A model generated the notes under the pieces. That model was not told where the DNA came from, searched no databases, and saw nothing but the letters and a program-made list of their open reading frames with translations. Source: Styela clava (Eukaryota; Chordata; Ascidiacea; Stolidobranchia; Styelidae). From it: a stretch of 64,000 nucleotides of DNA. The stretch spans positions 15,901,135 to 15,965,134 of the forward strand of contig NC_135255.1 in the NCBI RefSeq assembly GCF_964204865.1, written 5' to 3'. Shown here piece after piece: positions 1-10,879 of the stretch (position 1 is its first letter; the number at the start of each line of letters is the position of its first letter). Made by a program: the position numbers and the translations under genes.

Positions 1-3000
1 GTTGAAATCGTGAACAAGAGTATAACGTAAAATCAATCGTGAATTTCGATGTAACAACGCACACTGTCTCCGTCATGAATTGCGCCTATTAACATCGGAA
101 ATGATTAAATTCGTTATATTTTGAGTATTTTTGCACCAACAATTAGGGCGTGATTATCAAAATGGGGAATTTGCAAATTCCGTAAATAAAATTGTAACAT
201 TTTAGCTATAATTATCACCGGGCAGGGGCGCAGACAGGATTTTTTCAACTGGAGATTAGGGGGAAGTTAAAACATTACACCAAAACTGCAATTCGCGACG
301 ACGTAATGCGTTTATAACTAAAATGTAAGGTCGTTCACGGCGAAATTTCGCAGTTACGTGTAGCCCTTTGCCCAACGGTCCGAAGTCCTATTTTAAAACA
401 TCGACCATTTATCCGTAGTCAGCGGGCATCCGCATCTAGAAATGAAACATTAAAAATCGCGAAAATTAAATTTGGAAAGATCTATAACTGGCAGATGTCA
501 GTAGTGTCATCATGGTTTATATGTACAAAAACAAGCTCGCTTGTAGCGACGATCAAAATCATGAAAATGTGAAACTATTACTTGAAAATTATTGTTAATG
601 AAGTTAAATTTTTATTGGCATCCAATGATTATTTCATAATTTTGTCATAATCGAAGGCTGCAGTAAATTTTTTGTCGCCGCGATCGTGTTGTTAAACTAT
701 ATTAAAGCATGTTTTTATTCACTAGCAAATATTAATTCTCACGTAACGGCGGGCATCGTAGTTTGGTTTTTATATTTCGGATAGAATTGTGAATTCACAT
801 CGGCGAAGATTTTAAAGACAACTATTAATGAGCGCATTCACAACGAAAATTGATTTTGTTCTGATTTTTATCTTCTGTGTAGGATTTGTATCAGTTCGTA
901 AATTACGGTCCCGAGTTTAAGCGAACAATAATATTATTACTGACCCCGGGATGCGATATTTGTGAAGCAGATAGTTGACATTTCTATGCTTTTAATTTTA
1001 GATCGTGTCCGTGTTACTTTCGTATTAAATAATAATTGAAAAACTCCGCAAATTGGTTATCTCTTGAGTACTCAGTGTTAAGTATTTACGTAACTCAGCT
1101 TTGGGTTAAAACACTGATAGTAACTAAACACGTGAATAAATCGGCAATAATGGCATTTCGACATGGTCAAAATAATATTTCTCTCCAATATCTCACGAAA
1201 GTTCCATAAAATACATTATTTACTTGTCTTACTTATCGACGTTTCTAAATTTACAAAAACGATGTTGACACGCTTTATACAAAATCGTTTCAAATTTATT
1301 GTTTCTCCATGTTAGCGATAGCCGTCTGGTTAATTCTTACCCGTAACTCGTTGTAAAGTAATGTTAATAAATTGTGTTTTGCTTTCCAATGCGCGGTTAA
1401 CCGCGGTAAATTCGTTTCATGGTGAGGAAGGAAAATACGTTTTCCGGAATTGCAATCAACAATTACACATTTTTTATTTATCATTATCAGCGCCGAATAA
1501 AAAAGATAACATATCGTGAAGACGAAAAAAGTCGTTGAAACTTGAGTTGAATTAGTTGCAATTAGCGCCTGATTAGGCACCAGAGCACTCGAGCCCAATG
1601 TTTTTAGCATTAGTCGCATATGTAAAATATCCTTAATGAAGTGCTGTTTATTAAAGTCATCTCGTCTTATGGCCACGCAGAAATGCCTTCATTGCCGAAT
1701 TATATAATCACAATTTTAAATCAACATTCAGGATTGGCACAAACTCAGATTTGCGAGGTTTATCTGTAAATTAATACAGACACCATAAAAAAATTATAAA
1801 AGTTAATTATCGTCTTAAATATCTGCATTCCGGCATCGATAATAATAATACCATTCGCTTAAAATTGGGACGGTAAATTTACAAACGTTGATAGGTAATA
1901 TCAAGTCATCGCAAATGTTTATTTTGGTTTTGAAATTTGTCGTTAATGCCCTTAACAGCTGTTGCCGATGTGAACGCACGCGTAAGTCTGGATTGCCAAA
2001 CCCAGGATATAGTCCCAAAACGATTGCGGTGACAAAAACAATTAGCTATTATAACGAAATTAACCAGTAGAAAAGGCTTCCTTGCTAATTTTTCGACCGA
2101 CGTTCTAGACTCCTGCTGTGCATAAAAAATATTCCTCATTCGTTAAAAATATTCAATTCGAAAAAAATATTCGATTTTGCCCACCCTTACTCGCATATTA
2201 ACGAGGGAATAGTTTAGATTGATTTTTGACCCTGATCTGAGTTTGATTTATGGTGAATGACTAGACTAGCTAATACTGAATATCGCAAAATTCCGCGAAA
2301 CGCCATTTGCTTTTAACATTCGTGGTTACAATAAAATGGCTGTTAAATGTTAATACGACGACGTATGCATTTTGTCAATTTGGCGATTTTGCAAATCTGT
2401 GAGATGCTGCTAAAAGTTTCTTCTAATTTAACAAACAATGGCCCAAGTTTACATTCCATTACTAAACAATGTCGTGTCGAGTATCAGAAATTTCCGAATG
2501 GCTCCAGTAAATTCACTAAGAAGAGAACACAGACCTGTCAAACCAGTACTAGAAAATCGTGTACTTTGGTCACAATTCATCGATGTCATTGACAGTCACA
2601 TGACCACTCTCGTTTAGAGAAACGCACTGCCTTGCATTCGGACACCTGGTTTCAAAGACGCCGCCGAGCGTTTTCGCGGTGGAAGCGGAATCAGTGTGCT
2701 TGTATAATAATCATATTATAAACAAGAATTTTGCCATTAATGCAAAAACTTTATCTTCCATGTCTTCACCACATAGGTTAGAATTCCGGTAAATATCGTT
2801 ATGATATGCAGAATTGAGTTACAAAAGTACTAGTATGTTACTTATTTGTCAACTTAATACGCACACAAAAATATTTGTCAACTTTGAATTTTTATTCCAT
2901 TCAAAATCGAAAAAAAGTGCTATTTCTCCTCAAAATCGGAAAAAAGTGCTATTTCGCAGTCCCTAAAAAAAGTTGCGAAAGTGCTTCGCAATTTTCGCAA

Positions 3001-3199
3001 AAAAGCGCGCTAATAGTGAACACTGATGGGGTTAGTTATTTGTTTCCAGATGCGTGGTGGAGGAAGCAGTAACTGACCAGTGGTTATGTAAACCAACCCT
3101 GAAACATGCCCTAACCCGAATTCATAGTCTTGTTTATTTTGAACTCGAAAATATGTTTAAGATTCCCTGGTATGACAGAATTATAAATGGAACTCTTAC
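1..3199. other. left flank without recognisable exon (probable PAICS intron)
   Basis: No coding exon could be recognised on either strand. Because PAICS enters from the right and its exon ending at 3200 has a good donor, this stretch is best read as part of a PAICS intron, with the remaining exons beyond the left edge. A direct repeat of about 26 bp containing AAAAAAGTGCTATTTC occurs twice at about 2907-2955. A short AT-rich end with TTTTGCCCACCC at about 2170-2190 resembles the ends of small hAT-type elements elsewhere in the window (compare 40,460). Confidence 0.5.
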
Positions 3200-3319
3200 C
3201 TTTGTTTGCCAACATCGTTCCAGTATTTCAAATATGGCAACAGTCATCTTTTCCATCTTGTCAATTTCATCTGCAGTTATCACAAGATTTCCGCATTTGA
3301 GTTTGGATTCCTCAAGCAT
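3200..3319 (-). CDS. PAICS: PAICS exon 4
   Basis: Acceptor TTTGCAG|ATGCTT and donor CAAAG|GTAAGA. Forty codons ending [13 protein letters not shown], matching the vertebrate AIFEILEKSWLPQ helix. The following exon should start with the LVDMKIEFG-like segment and was not found to the left. Confidence 0.9.
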
Positions 3320-5657
3320 CTGCAAATGGGGACAAATATTTTACTTAAATCTATCCCGGTAGCATTATGCAACGCTACAACAACAAAAAAGGAGTGAAAA
3401 ATTTGAAGGATCTGAATCTGGAAAGTGCACCAATCTAAATAGTAAACACGAGTCATACATCTTGTACGTAATGGTTCAATTGACTATTTCAATGCAGAGA
3501 TGGCCAAAACCTACCATCCCTAATACATTTCAAATTACATAGAATAGCCTATATTCTAAATTCTGTCCTGTTTTTGAACGGTGAGCATATAGAATATAGT
3601 AGAGTTAAGAGAGATTGAAATACCGATAATTGAAACAAGTTTATATGCTAACAGTCATAACTCATAAGTCCTAAATAGTCTAAATCCATGGTTCCCAAAG
3701 TTGACTGACTGGGGGCCAAAATTAGAAGCGGAAGAATATTCGAGGGCCAGGAGAGAGGAGTGTCTGAGAGGTGCGGTATAATGGTATTGTTACAAATACA
3801 CAAGATTTCATTGATTCTGAACATTACTGATAGTCTTAACTGAATTATAATGCACAATTCTAATATTAATTGTCACACGAATGCACACTTAATGATTTTC
3901 CAAATCTAAGAAAATCACATTACCTCTCTTGACCATTGGGGATCATCCTTTGCATCATCTTTGTAGAAAATTTCAAGCTTTGGTGGGTTGAATCGATATC
4001 CTTCTTTCACCCCTTCATTACGTCGAAGAAATGATCCTGTAGCCACCCGTCTTGTAACCCATTCAATGGGAATCATACCACAACGATGAGCTAAGAATGA
4101 TTTGTCATCAACCTGTGAAAAAAAGTTAGTTTTTTCTTTAAAAACACACACATAGGCAAATTTTTTTGGTATCTGAAATCTTGTTAAAGATCTGTAATAA
4201 TGGTTACTTGCCAAATCATGCTCAGTCATGCCAAATGATGAAATCTCTACGAAATTTCGAGAAATAGATGAAAATGTTTGTCAGGTCAGGTGGTTTCGCT
4301 AATTTATACAAAGCTAGGTTGGAGGATTAATGTTAGATTTATTACATCGGTAGCGAAGAAGCCATTTTTGGGGAGGGTTGAGTAGAGTTGCACTCGAGTC
4401 ACAATTTCTCAAATCAATCTAAATGGAATAACTCAAACTCACTCAACTAATCGCCAGTGAGACTTGACTTAGTTACCGACTCTAAATAGTATTAGACTTA
4501 AGGCATGGATGATTCAACTTGACTTGTGACAAGCGGTTTAGGGAATTCTAGTCAACATTGATATAGAGTCATAGACGAATAGAGAGTTATTTAGTAAAAA
4601 AAATTTCATCCACAAATAGGTTTATAAGTTAGTTAGCAGTGTGTACAAAACTACAATAACTGTCAACTAGTATGTGACAAGCAAATTTAATGACCATAAA
4701 TACCCTGAATTCAAGAATTCATTTTTATAACAGATGGACTACTCAGAATTCAGAGACAAATAATAAAAACAAATTGAAAGCTACCTTCTGAATGAGTGAA
4801 GTCTTTATTCCAGCATTTTCAAGAATACTAAATGTTGCACAAGTAGTTTTGGTTGAAATGCTTGATTTTCCTTCGAGTGTATTCTTCATCACACCATTGT
4901 ATGCAGTGATTGAGTCCTAGAAAGTACCGTATAATATCCTTCTTTAATAAAGTGAGTGAGCACAAATATTGCTTTGAATTATATCATGACTTTTCCTCAT
5001 GTTTCCCCGAAAACAAGACTGGGTCTTATTTCAATTTTCTCTCGAAAAATAACACTAGGGCTCATTCTGGGGGGATGTATTTTATTTTTATTCATCAAAA
5101 ACAAAATCACAGAGAAGAAAATTATGCGATTTTCGAATACAAAATTTGAAAACTGATAACCATTTACTTATAAAGAAAACATTTTTATTTAAAATAACCG
5201 CTAAACATAGAACAATCTGACAATACTTATTCATCATTTAAAACATGTAGAAGATTTCTTGCTATCGACTGAATCACAAAAAATTTCGCGCTTCGAAAAT
5301 GTTTCATTGTATTTGTGTGTTCGTCTCTCAATTTTTCTTGTATAAAATGTTAAATAGCGAAAATGTTAAAATATATTCAACCTATGTCGGTTTGTTATAA
5401 AGCTATATCAGTATATACAAGTTGATATTCAGATATTTTATTTCCATCTTGAAACTGAAGACTTATAGGCTACTAACCTTTGATAAGACCAAACATTTTC
5501 CTGGAGCTTTAGGCAATTCGTAAACGATCTTCGTTTTGCCTTCAATTATGATCGAACCTTTCTCCATGTCAACGTCTGATATATCGACTTTTTTCATCAC
5601 TTTAGACGCTGGCTCTTCCATTGTATCTTGTACAAGCATTTGTGTCGGCATGGGCAT
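3200..5657 (-). CDS. PAICS: PAICS, SAICAR-synthetase half (5' part, four exons, 3' end off the window)
   Basis: Bifunctional purine-synthesis enzyme of the cytosol: phosphoribosylaminoimidazole carboxylase plus succinocarboxamide synthetase. Exons on the minus strand are 5657-5478, 4916-4785, 4112-3924 and 3319-3200 (60, 44, 63 and 40 codons). All junctions are GT/AG and all introns are phase 0. The joined product shows the SAICAR-synthetase signatures [37 protein letters not shown] and DDPQW, in the same order as vertebrate PAICS. The start chosen is MPMPTQ at 5657; the frame stays open upstream but without an ATG. This start gives an N-terminal leader about 20 residues longer than the vertebrate enzyme. 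The carboxylase half and the end of the synthetase half are not in the window. A family-B repeat lies about 190 bp upstream of the ATG. Confidence 0.93.
3924..4112 (-). CDS. PAICS: PAICS exon 3
   Basis: Acceptor TTCACAG|GTTGAT and donor AGAGAG|GTAATG. It encodes the most conserved stretch of SAICAR synthetase: [26 protein letters not shown] and [11 protein letters not shown]. Confidence 0.93.
4785..4916 (-). CDS. PAICS: PAICS exon 2
   Basis: Acceptor TTTCTAG|GACTCA and donor AGAAG|GTAGCT. It encodes DSITAYNG through SLIQK, the segment equivalent to the DQITAGN...ITSCIFQLLQEAGIKT region of vertebrate PAICS. Confidence 0.9.
5478..5657 (-). CDS. PAICS: PAICS exon 1
   Basis: Sixty codons from MPMPTQ to LVLSK, carrying the nucleotide-binding strand [10 protein letters not shown]. 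The donor AAAG|GTTAGT follows. The first 35 or so residues are acidic and lysine-rich and are not conserved with vertebrates. Confidence 0.88.
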
Positions 5658-5850
5658 GGTTGAATTTAGTAGAATTAACGAAATAATAAAATTATCAACG
5701 ACAAACACAAAACGCGGAACCACGAAGCGAGCAGAAATAGTCAATAACAATGAGAGTCGAGACACGTGCCGCTTTATTTACAATCACACGTGAAACTTTT
5801 TCAGGCTATTAGTGCTAACGCGAACGTAAATAGATGTTGTACGCACTTAC

Positions 5851-6112
5851 AACAAGAGAGCTATGCTCAAATATATGGACACGTTGCGCCTATAGTGGCA
5901 AATTTTTATGGCGTCATAGCACACAAAAAAAAAACGATAAATAGAAATAATAGCTTTCTAGCAAAAAATATAATCTTTACTCACTGAAAATTTCAAAGCA
6001 ATTGGTCCAGTATTCGAAGAAAAAAGCGACTTTATAAAGATGACGAAAAATAACAACAAGAACAAGAGTAAAATATTGAAACGATTAGATCGTTATGTCC
6101 ACTAAACGTATC
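5851..6112 (+). repeat. family-B repeat copy 1
   Basis: Shares its full length with 62880-63147: AACAAGAGAGCTATGCTCAA at the start, CAATTGGTCCAGTATTCGAA in the middle, an AAC/AAG-rich stretch, and CGTTATGTCCACT near the end. It lies directly upstream of PAICS, so it may sit in that gene's promoter region. It has no coding capacity. Confidence 0.85.
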
Positions 6113-6207
6113 ACGAGTAGGGCTGCAAATGGTTAACCAATTAACCGATTTAAGATGGTTCACGGTTACGATTTATTTTAACCGTTAACTGACATCTCAG
6201 GTACAAA

Positions 6208-7341
6208 CAGTGATTTCCCTACACCCCCCTCCCCTAAAATTTCAAACACCCCCCTAATTTTGAGGTGCGATTCGACACTGTTATTCCCAGGTGCGATTTC
6301 ACAGTCCACACTGTAATTCCTAACTCAATTATATTTGCATTCAAATATAACGACTATGGAATATTTTTCAGTGTAGACGCGGTGTTCCAAACCGCAGTCC
6401 GCGGGACAATTACGGCCCGCGTAACGATTTAAAATGACCCGCCGAACTTGAGTGAAATAGTTTAACACTATCACAGTTTAAGCACGTTTATTTCGTAACT
6501 ATTGAATTATACCGGTATCTTATGTATACGTATGGGTATTAGGATTACACACCTCAGTATTTTAGATATTAGCCATATATATATTAAGAAAGCTTAAAGA
6601 TGTCACAAAACGAAAACTAGGCACTGTAAACAGACATTTTGTAGATGAATGGCAGTGTTTTTATTTCTTTATTGGAAAAAATCAAAATTCAGCGATTTGT
6701 CTTCCTTGCCAACAAACTATTTCAGTTCTGAAGGAATACAACCTTATGCGCCATTATGATCAGTTGACGCGCGTATTTCAAAATTTAATGCATTGCTTGA
6801 TTCGTACAAAAGTCAAACAAACATGTTCAAAAAATGTGAAATGTGTAACAAAACAAGCCATAAGTAGCCATTCATACGATGCCATATGCTAGATGAGCAG
6901 GTAACTTCATTAGTCACTATAAGTTGTAAATTACTTGCTGAAAGCCGTGCTTGTTATTTATTCCTCGGGAATTCTATCAGCTAAATATTATGTTTATTAA
7001 TTTCATTACATAACAAACTGCGATGCTAGGTGTATCTAAAATCAAGCTTATAGCCTATTTTGGTGCCTATTTCTCAAAATTTTCTCAGGGCTCTTAAGCG
7101 CGCTCTGAACCCCAGCCGTGTCGGCGCGCACTTTTCGCTCGCCTTTTCTGGCCCTACATTTTTATTCTGCTGTGTATTTTGGCTCGCCGTCAATCAACTT
7201 GGGAGACCCCTCATGTACATTGTTTCTTAAATACATACCCATTTTTTGAAAGTACAAATAGTTTCATCGCAATAGCAAATTATTTTCCACCCCCTAAACT
7301 TCGAAACACCCCCCTAAAATGAAAAGCTGGGGAACATACTG
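6208..7341. mobile_element. hAT element, 1.13 kb, with 8-bp target duplication
   Basis: Starts CAGTGATTTCCC and ends with the complement of CAGTATGTTCCCC. It is flanked on both sides by GGTACAAA (6200-6207 and 7342-7349), an exact 8-bp duplication typical of hAT transposition. CCCCCCTAA-type runs lie near each end. The interior holds a decayed transposase N-terminus (6608-6892). It interrupts a repeat beginning near 6119 that is rich in GGTTAACC. Confidence 0.82.
6608..6892 (+). pseudogene. fossil hAT transposase N-terminus (GTF2IRD2/Charlie-like zinc finger)
   Basis: A 94-codon open frame reads KRKLGTVNRHFVDEWQCFYF, then a C-x2-C pair (ICLPC), then VLKEYNLMRHYDQ. This order is the BED-like finger found at the start of GTF2IRD2 and related domesticated or active hAT transposases. 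The last zinc-binding histidine appears lost. An ATG eight bases upstream is in another frame (frameshift), and a stop ends the frame at 6890. No catalytic domain follows. It is a dead relic inside the 6208-7341 element. Confidence 0.7.
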
Positions 7342-9750
7342 GGTACAAATCATCCTTATGATGTACAATTTCTTCAAAAATGATTTCGCAATCGCAAATT
7401 TATCTTCTGTGGCGTTTAATTCAAAAGAATATCACTAAGTGTATTGGTAAAAACCCAATAAATGTGAAAAATAATTGAACTACTAAGATTGCTGATTATG
7501 AAAATTTGACAATGATAAATTCAGAATCAGTTTTCGTTAAAATTATATTGTTCACAATTTTATTGAAAAATCGTCTATTCAATGTGAGCAGTTTATGCTG
7601 TTGTTCTTTATGATATCGCAAAGTATGATTTGCACATCGAGCACTAAATATTTGTCACATAAATAAAATTTAATAACGGAATCTGCTTTACTAAAATACT
7701 TTCGTATGTCCGAAGTACGCTGCATATCTCTTGCAGCAGATCGGTCATGGAACCATCTCGATTCATGAATAATTTTGAGAAACACCGGGATAAGATCACG
7801 CAAAATCGCGGAATTCAATTCTGCGTTTCCTGCACAGTGTAATCTTGTAATATTTTATTTCGATGTTCCAACTAGCTTACACATGTATTTCGTACGATTA
7901 CCAGAAATTAATACTCAAGAAACTTTCACAATATAGCTGTTTCATGTATGCCCGATGAAGAATGCCACTGACAAAACATTTTGTGGGTAAAGAATATGAA
8001 ACTACGATAGACCATATAAATATCTCGAAATGTGGCGGAGAACATTGCATTGTATGTAATTTACGTATGATTTTTGATTTAATTCATAATCATTCGTATA
8101 TATTACAAGTAGAATCGCCAAATAGGTTGTTTGATATAATATTTTATAACAAGGTGTATAAATGGACGAAATTTTCTACCGTTATGACTAAATATCTAAA
8201 ATATTACTATACTATCATGTTTGTTCTGGGCAAAGATTATAATTTTCATATTTTGATAGCGGACACGTTGCAACAACGTTCAGCTCCATGTTTCCCAATA
8301 ATAAGAATCAGACTGTGAATGGAAGACTGTGGAATGGAACGCATATGACAATTACGGTATTTTGGGGACCATAAGGCGAACTGTCAAGAAATTGATTAGA
8401 CGGGTTTTTAATCATAGATAAGGCGCCTCTAAGGCTTATAAGGCGCAATTTTTAAAAAGAAAAAAAAAGATTTAAAGTTCGCTTCATGTTCCATAAAATA
8501 TGGTAGGCCTACTCGTTACAAAATCCAATCTGAATTATGAATTATACTGAATTACTGAATTATAGTAACAAAACAGCAGTTTGGGCGATCATATTCTTTA
8601 CGTAACAGAATTTATTTCGAGACACGTGTAGCATATAACATATTGTAACCTAGTATTATAACAAGTAACAATTCACAATGACTCGTTTAATGAGCATATA
8701 ATTTAATTAAAATTAGACAAATGCCAACGAAACGCAGAGAAGTTGATGTTATGAGCTAATGGTTTGATTTAATTTTGGCCCGCGAGCGACAAAAGTTTGC
8801 CGGACCCTGGCCTAGGGCCACTAAAGGCGTGAGCCGGCCTTGGCACAACCAACCCACGAGCCACGCCATTCTACATACACAAACATGCGTGATGAACTGT
8901 CCTATTATATATCTAGTTTTGATGAGGATTTAACGATGTTCTTAAATCGTCAAATTTGATCTGTTTTTGCAGCACTGATGAAGTCAGTAGATCGGTTATT
9001 TTCAAGATCATTGTTAAATAAAATTCCAAGATCTGAAATTGAATCTCAAGGAATTTATTTATTTCAGTAGAATAAAAAACTGATTGACCATAATTTACAT
9101 TGATTTGCTTATATTTTATCATAATCCGAGGGAAGATGGCGCGTGTCCCCGACGTAGTTTAGTACATCGCACGCGCAATTTACAGCGTTTAGTGCCTGCG
9201 GTAGCATGTTTTACCTGTCGCGGGGCTCTTAACACAAAATTTACGGTGTTTTTTATTTTTATTTTCAATGTGTATAATATTGTTTCGATCTGTAAAAGAG
9301 AATAACGCCGCGCCATGAAATGTTATATAAATTTAGAAATTGTAAACCAGACATCAGACTGTCAGTTAGCACAAGAGACAGAAAGAATGAAATTGATGAA
9401 CCGTTGTTCAGTCCAACGACTAACATACCGTTCAGTCTTAGTATTCCTCAAGTTGCAGTCAGGAATTTGGTTTGCGGAATCACTCCATGAAATATTGTAT
9501 TTATCCTGTCGCCGAATAAAAACCACGAATGAAAACAGAATATTATGTCATTTCACGAATATTCAAACATTCAATAGTTGAAGCAGCGCATTTGATAGTC
9601 CCAGTTGAACGCCTTCTATTCAGGCACGAAAATACCTGTTTCAAATCAACGGAGAATGTTCAATGTAATTTTTCGGGTTAATTAGCCTTGTCTTGGGCTG
9701 CCAAGCGTAGCGTTGTTAATTAAGTAATATTCTGATTCATTCGATCCTTG
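7342..9750. other. gene-free repeat-derived stretch
   Basis: No exon recognised. A solitary hAT-type right end lies at about 8778-8809 (GGCCCGCGAGCG ... GTTTGCCGGACCCTG) without a visible left partner. A 118-codon ATG-initiated frame at 7962-8318 on the plus strand has no recognisable domain and probably arises by chance. Confidence 0.5.
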
Positions 9751-9752
9751 TC

Positions 9753-10262
9753 AGTAGCGGTGGCTCAGGGGAAGCGCGGAGACGTAGTCAAACACCAGGC
9801 TAGGTATGAGGAGGGGGTTCGAATCCCACGAGATGGACCAGATTGTAGAAAGCGAAAGAAGACAACAAGGCAGGTGGTTGAGGGGAGGAAGAGGTTTGAC
9901 GGCCAGCAGAGCAAGCTAGAGCAGCGGCAAAAAGCTGGTGAGGAAGTGAGAACCAGAAAGCTCAGAAGCCGGCAGACTACAACGGGTAGTATAGTGGGAG
10001 ACAAGGTATCTAGGTAAACATGGTCGAGGTAACAAAGGGGGTCAGGGGGCAAGCAATAGCGGAGGCAATAAGCAAGAAACGGCCAGCAGCAGCAGGACAC
10101 AGAGTAAAAATCGGGTATAGAAAGGCGGCAGGAGGAGGAGAAAGGTCAGAAGGTCCAGCAACAGGCAGACCAGTCGCAACAGCGAAACTCAGCAGCAGAG
10201 CAAGCTGGAGTCGCGCAAGCAGCCCAGTAAAAATTAAGAAAGTAAAATGTGCAAGTGATTAG
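9753..10262 (+). repeat. tRNA-headed purine-rich repeat (SINE-like)
   Basis: The first 85 bases look like a decayed tRNA: a box A-like TGGCTCAGGGG and a box B GGTTCGAATCC, about 50 bases apart, ending GGACCA. The acceptor stem does not pair, so this is not a working tRNA gene. The next 450 bases are strikingly purine-rich and G+C-rich compared with the surroundings. A piece of the same element (GATAGCGGAGGCAATAAGCA) recurs at 14538-14564, showing it is a dispersed repeat. The long open frames in it are low-complexity and are not claimed as genes. Confidence 0.6.
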
Positions 10263-10615
10263 GGGAGATAAATAAAAAAAGGGGAAGTTAATTAGGAAGA
10301 CTATAAAAAACTGACCGAATGGGGGAATGTGAAGAGTCATCGAAGAAACAGTAGAAACAAAACTATACGCCCAGTCTACAAATATATTCACACCAAGCGA
10401 AGCAGTACAGTAGGATTTCCAACTTTCGCTAAGGCGGTACGGTAACGTCTCCGCAGAAAAGAAAACCAACATTATTGATTGCAATACGGTACAGTATTGT
10501 ATGTAGGTGGTACAGTATTGTACAGTACCGTAGTAAGGCAGCGTAAGGAAAAAATCGTAACAAAGTACCGTAAGGACTTCGTTACGAACCATCAACGTTG
10601 TTCGATGGTACGTGA

Positions 10616-10879
10616 TCAAAAAGAAGAGGAGTGTCGGCTATGCGTCCGCAGAACGTTCGGTGACGTCATAGCAAACAAAAACAAATCTCACAGAGCTAAC
10701 AGAAATATTTGAAATAAATAAAAGTAATACCCTTCTGGAGAAAAATTTCAAAAAGAAGAGGAGTGTCGGCTATGCGTCCGCAGAACGTTCGGTGACGTCA
10801 TAGCAAACAAAAACAAATCTCACAGAGCTAACAGAAATATTTGAAATAAATAAAAGTAATAGCCTTCTGGAGAAAAATT
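10616..10879 (+). repeat. 132-bp unit in direct tandem duplication
   Basis: A 132-base unit beginning TCAAAAAGAAGAGGAGTGTC (10616-10747) is followed at once by a second, nearly identical copy (10748-10879). One visible difference is ACCCTT versus AGCCTT. Each unit is the left part of a family-B repeat, with GTGACGTCATAGC and CCTTCTGGAGAAAAATTT. Confidence 0.92.

Noticed and set aside
1296-1676. 126-codon minus-strand open frame with CVIVDC, HW and KH residues faintly like a THAP finger
   Set aside because: It begins with GTG rather than ATG, the spacing does not fit THAP, and no neighbouring exon supports it.
7962-8318. 118-codon ATG-started plus-strand frame
   Set aside because: No domain, no Kozak or splice support, and it sits in repeat-derived AT-rich DNA.
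6384-8809. A single large hAT element from the CGGTGTTCC end to the GGACCCTG end
   Set aside because: The left end lies inside the well-supported 6208-7341 element, and the flanking octamers do not match.
9753-9838. Possible tRNA gene
   Set aside because: Box A and B are present, but the acceptor stem does not pair and the T stem has a mismatch; it is the head of a SINE-like repeat.
9748-10262. Two consecutive plus-strand frames rich in Arg, Lys and Gln
   Set aside because: They are the translation of the purine-rich repeat; no domain and no start context.
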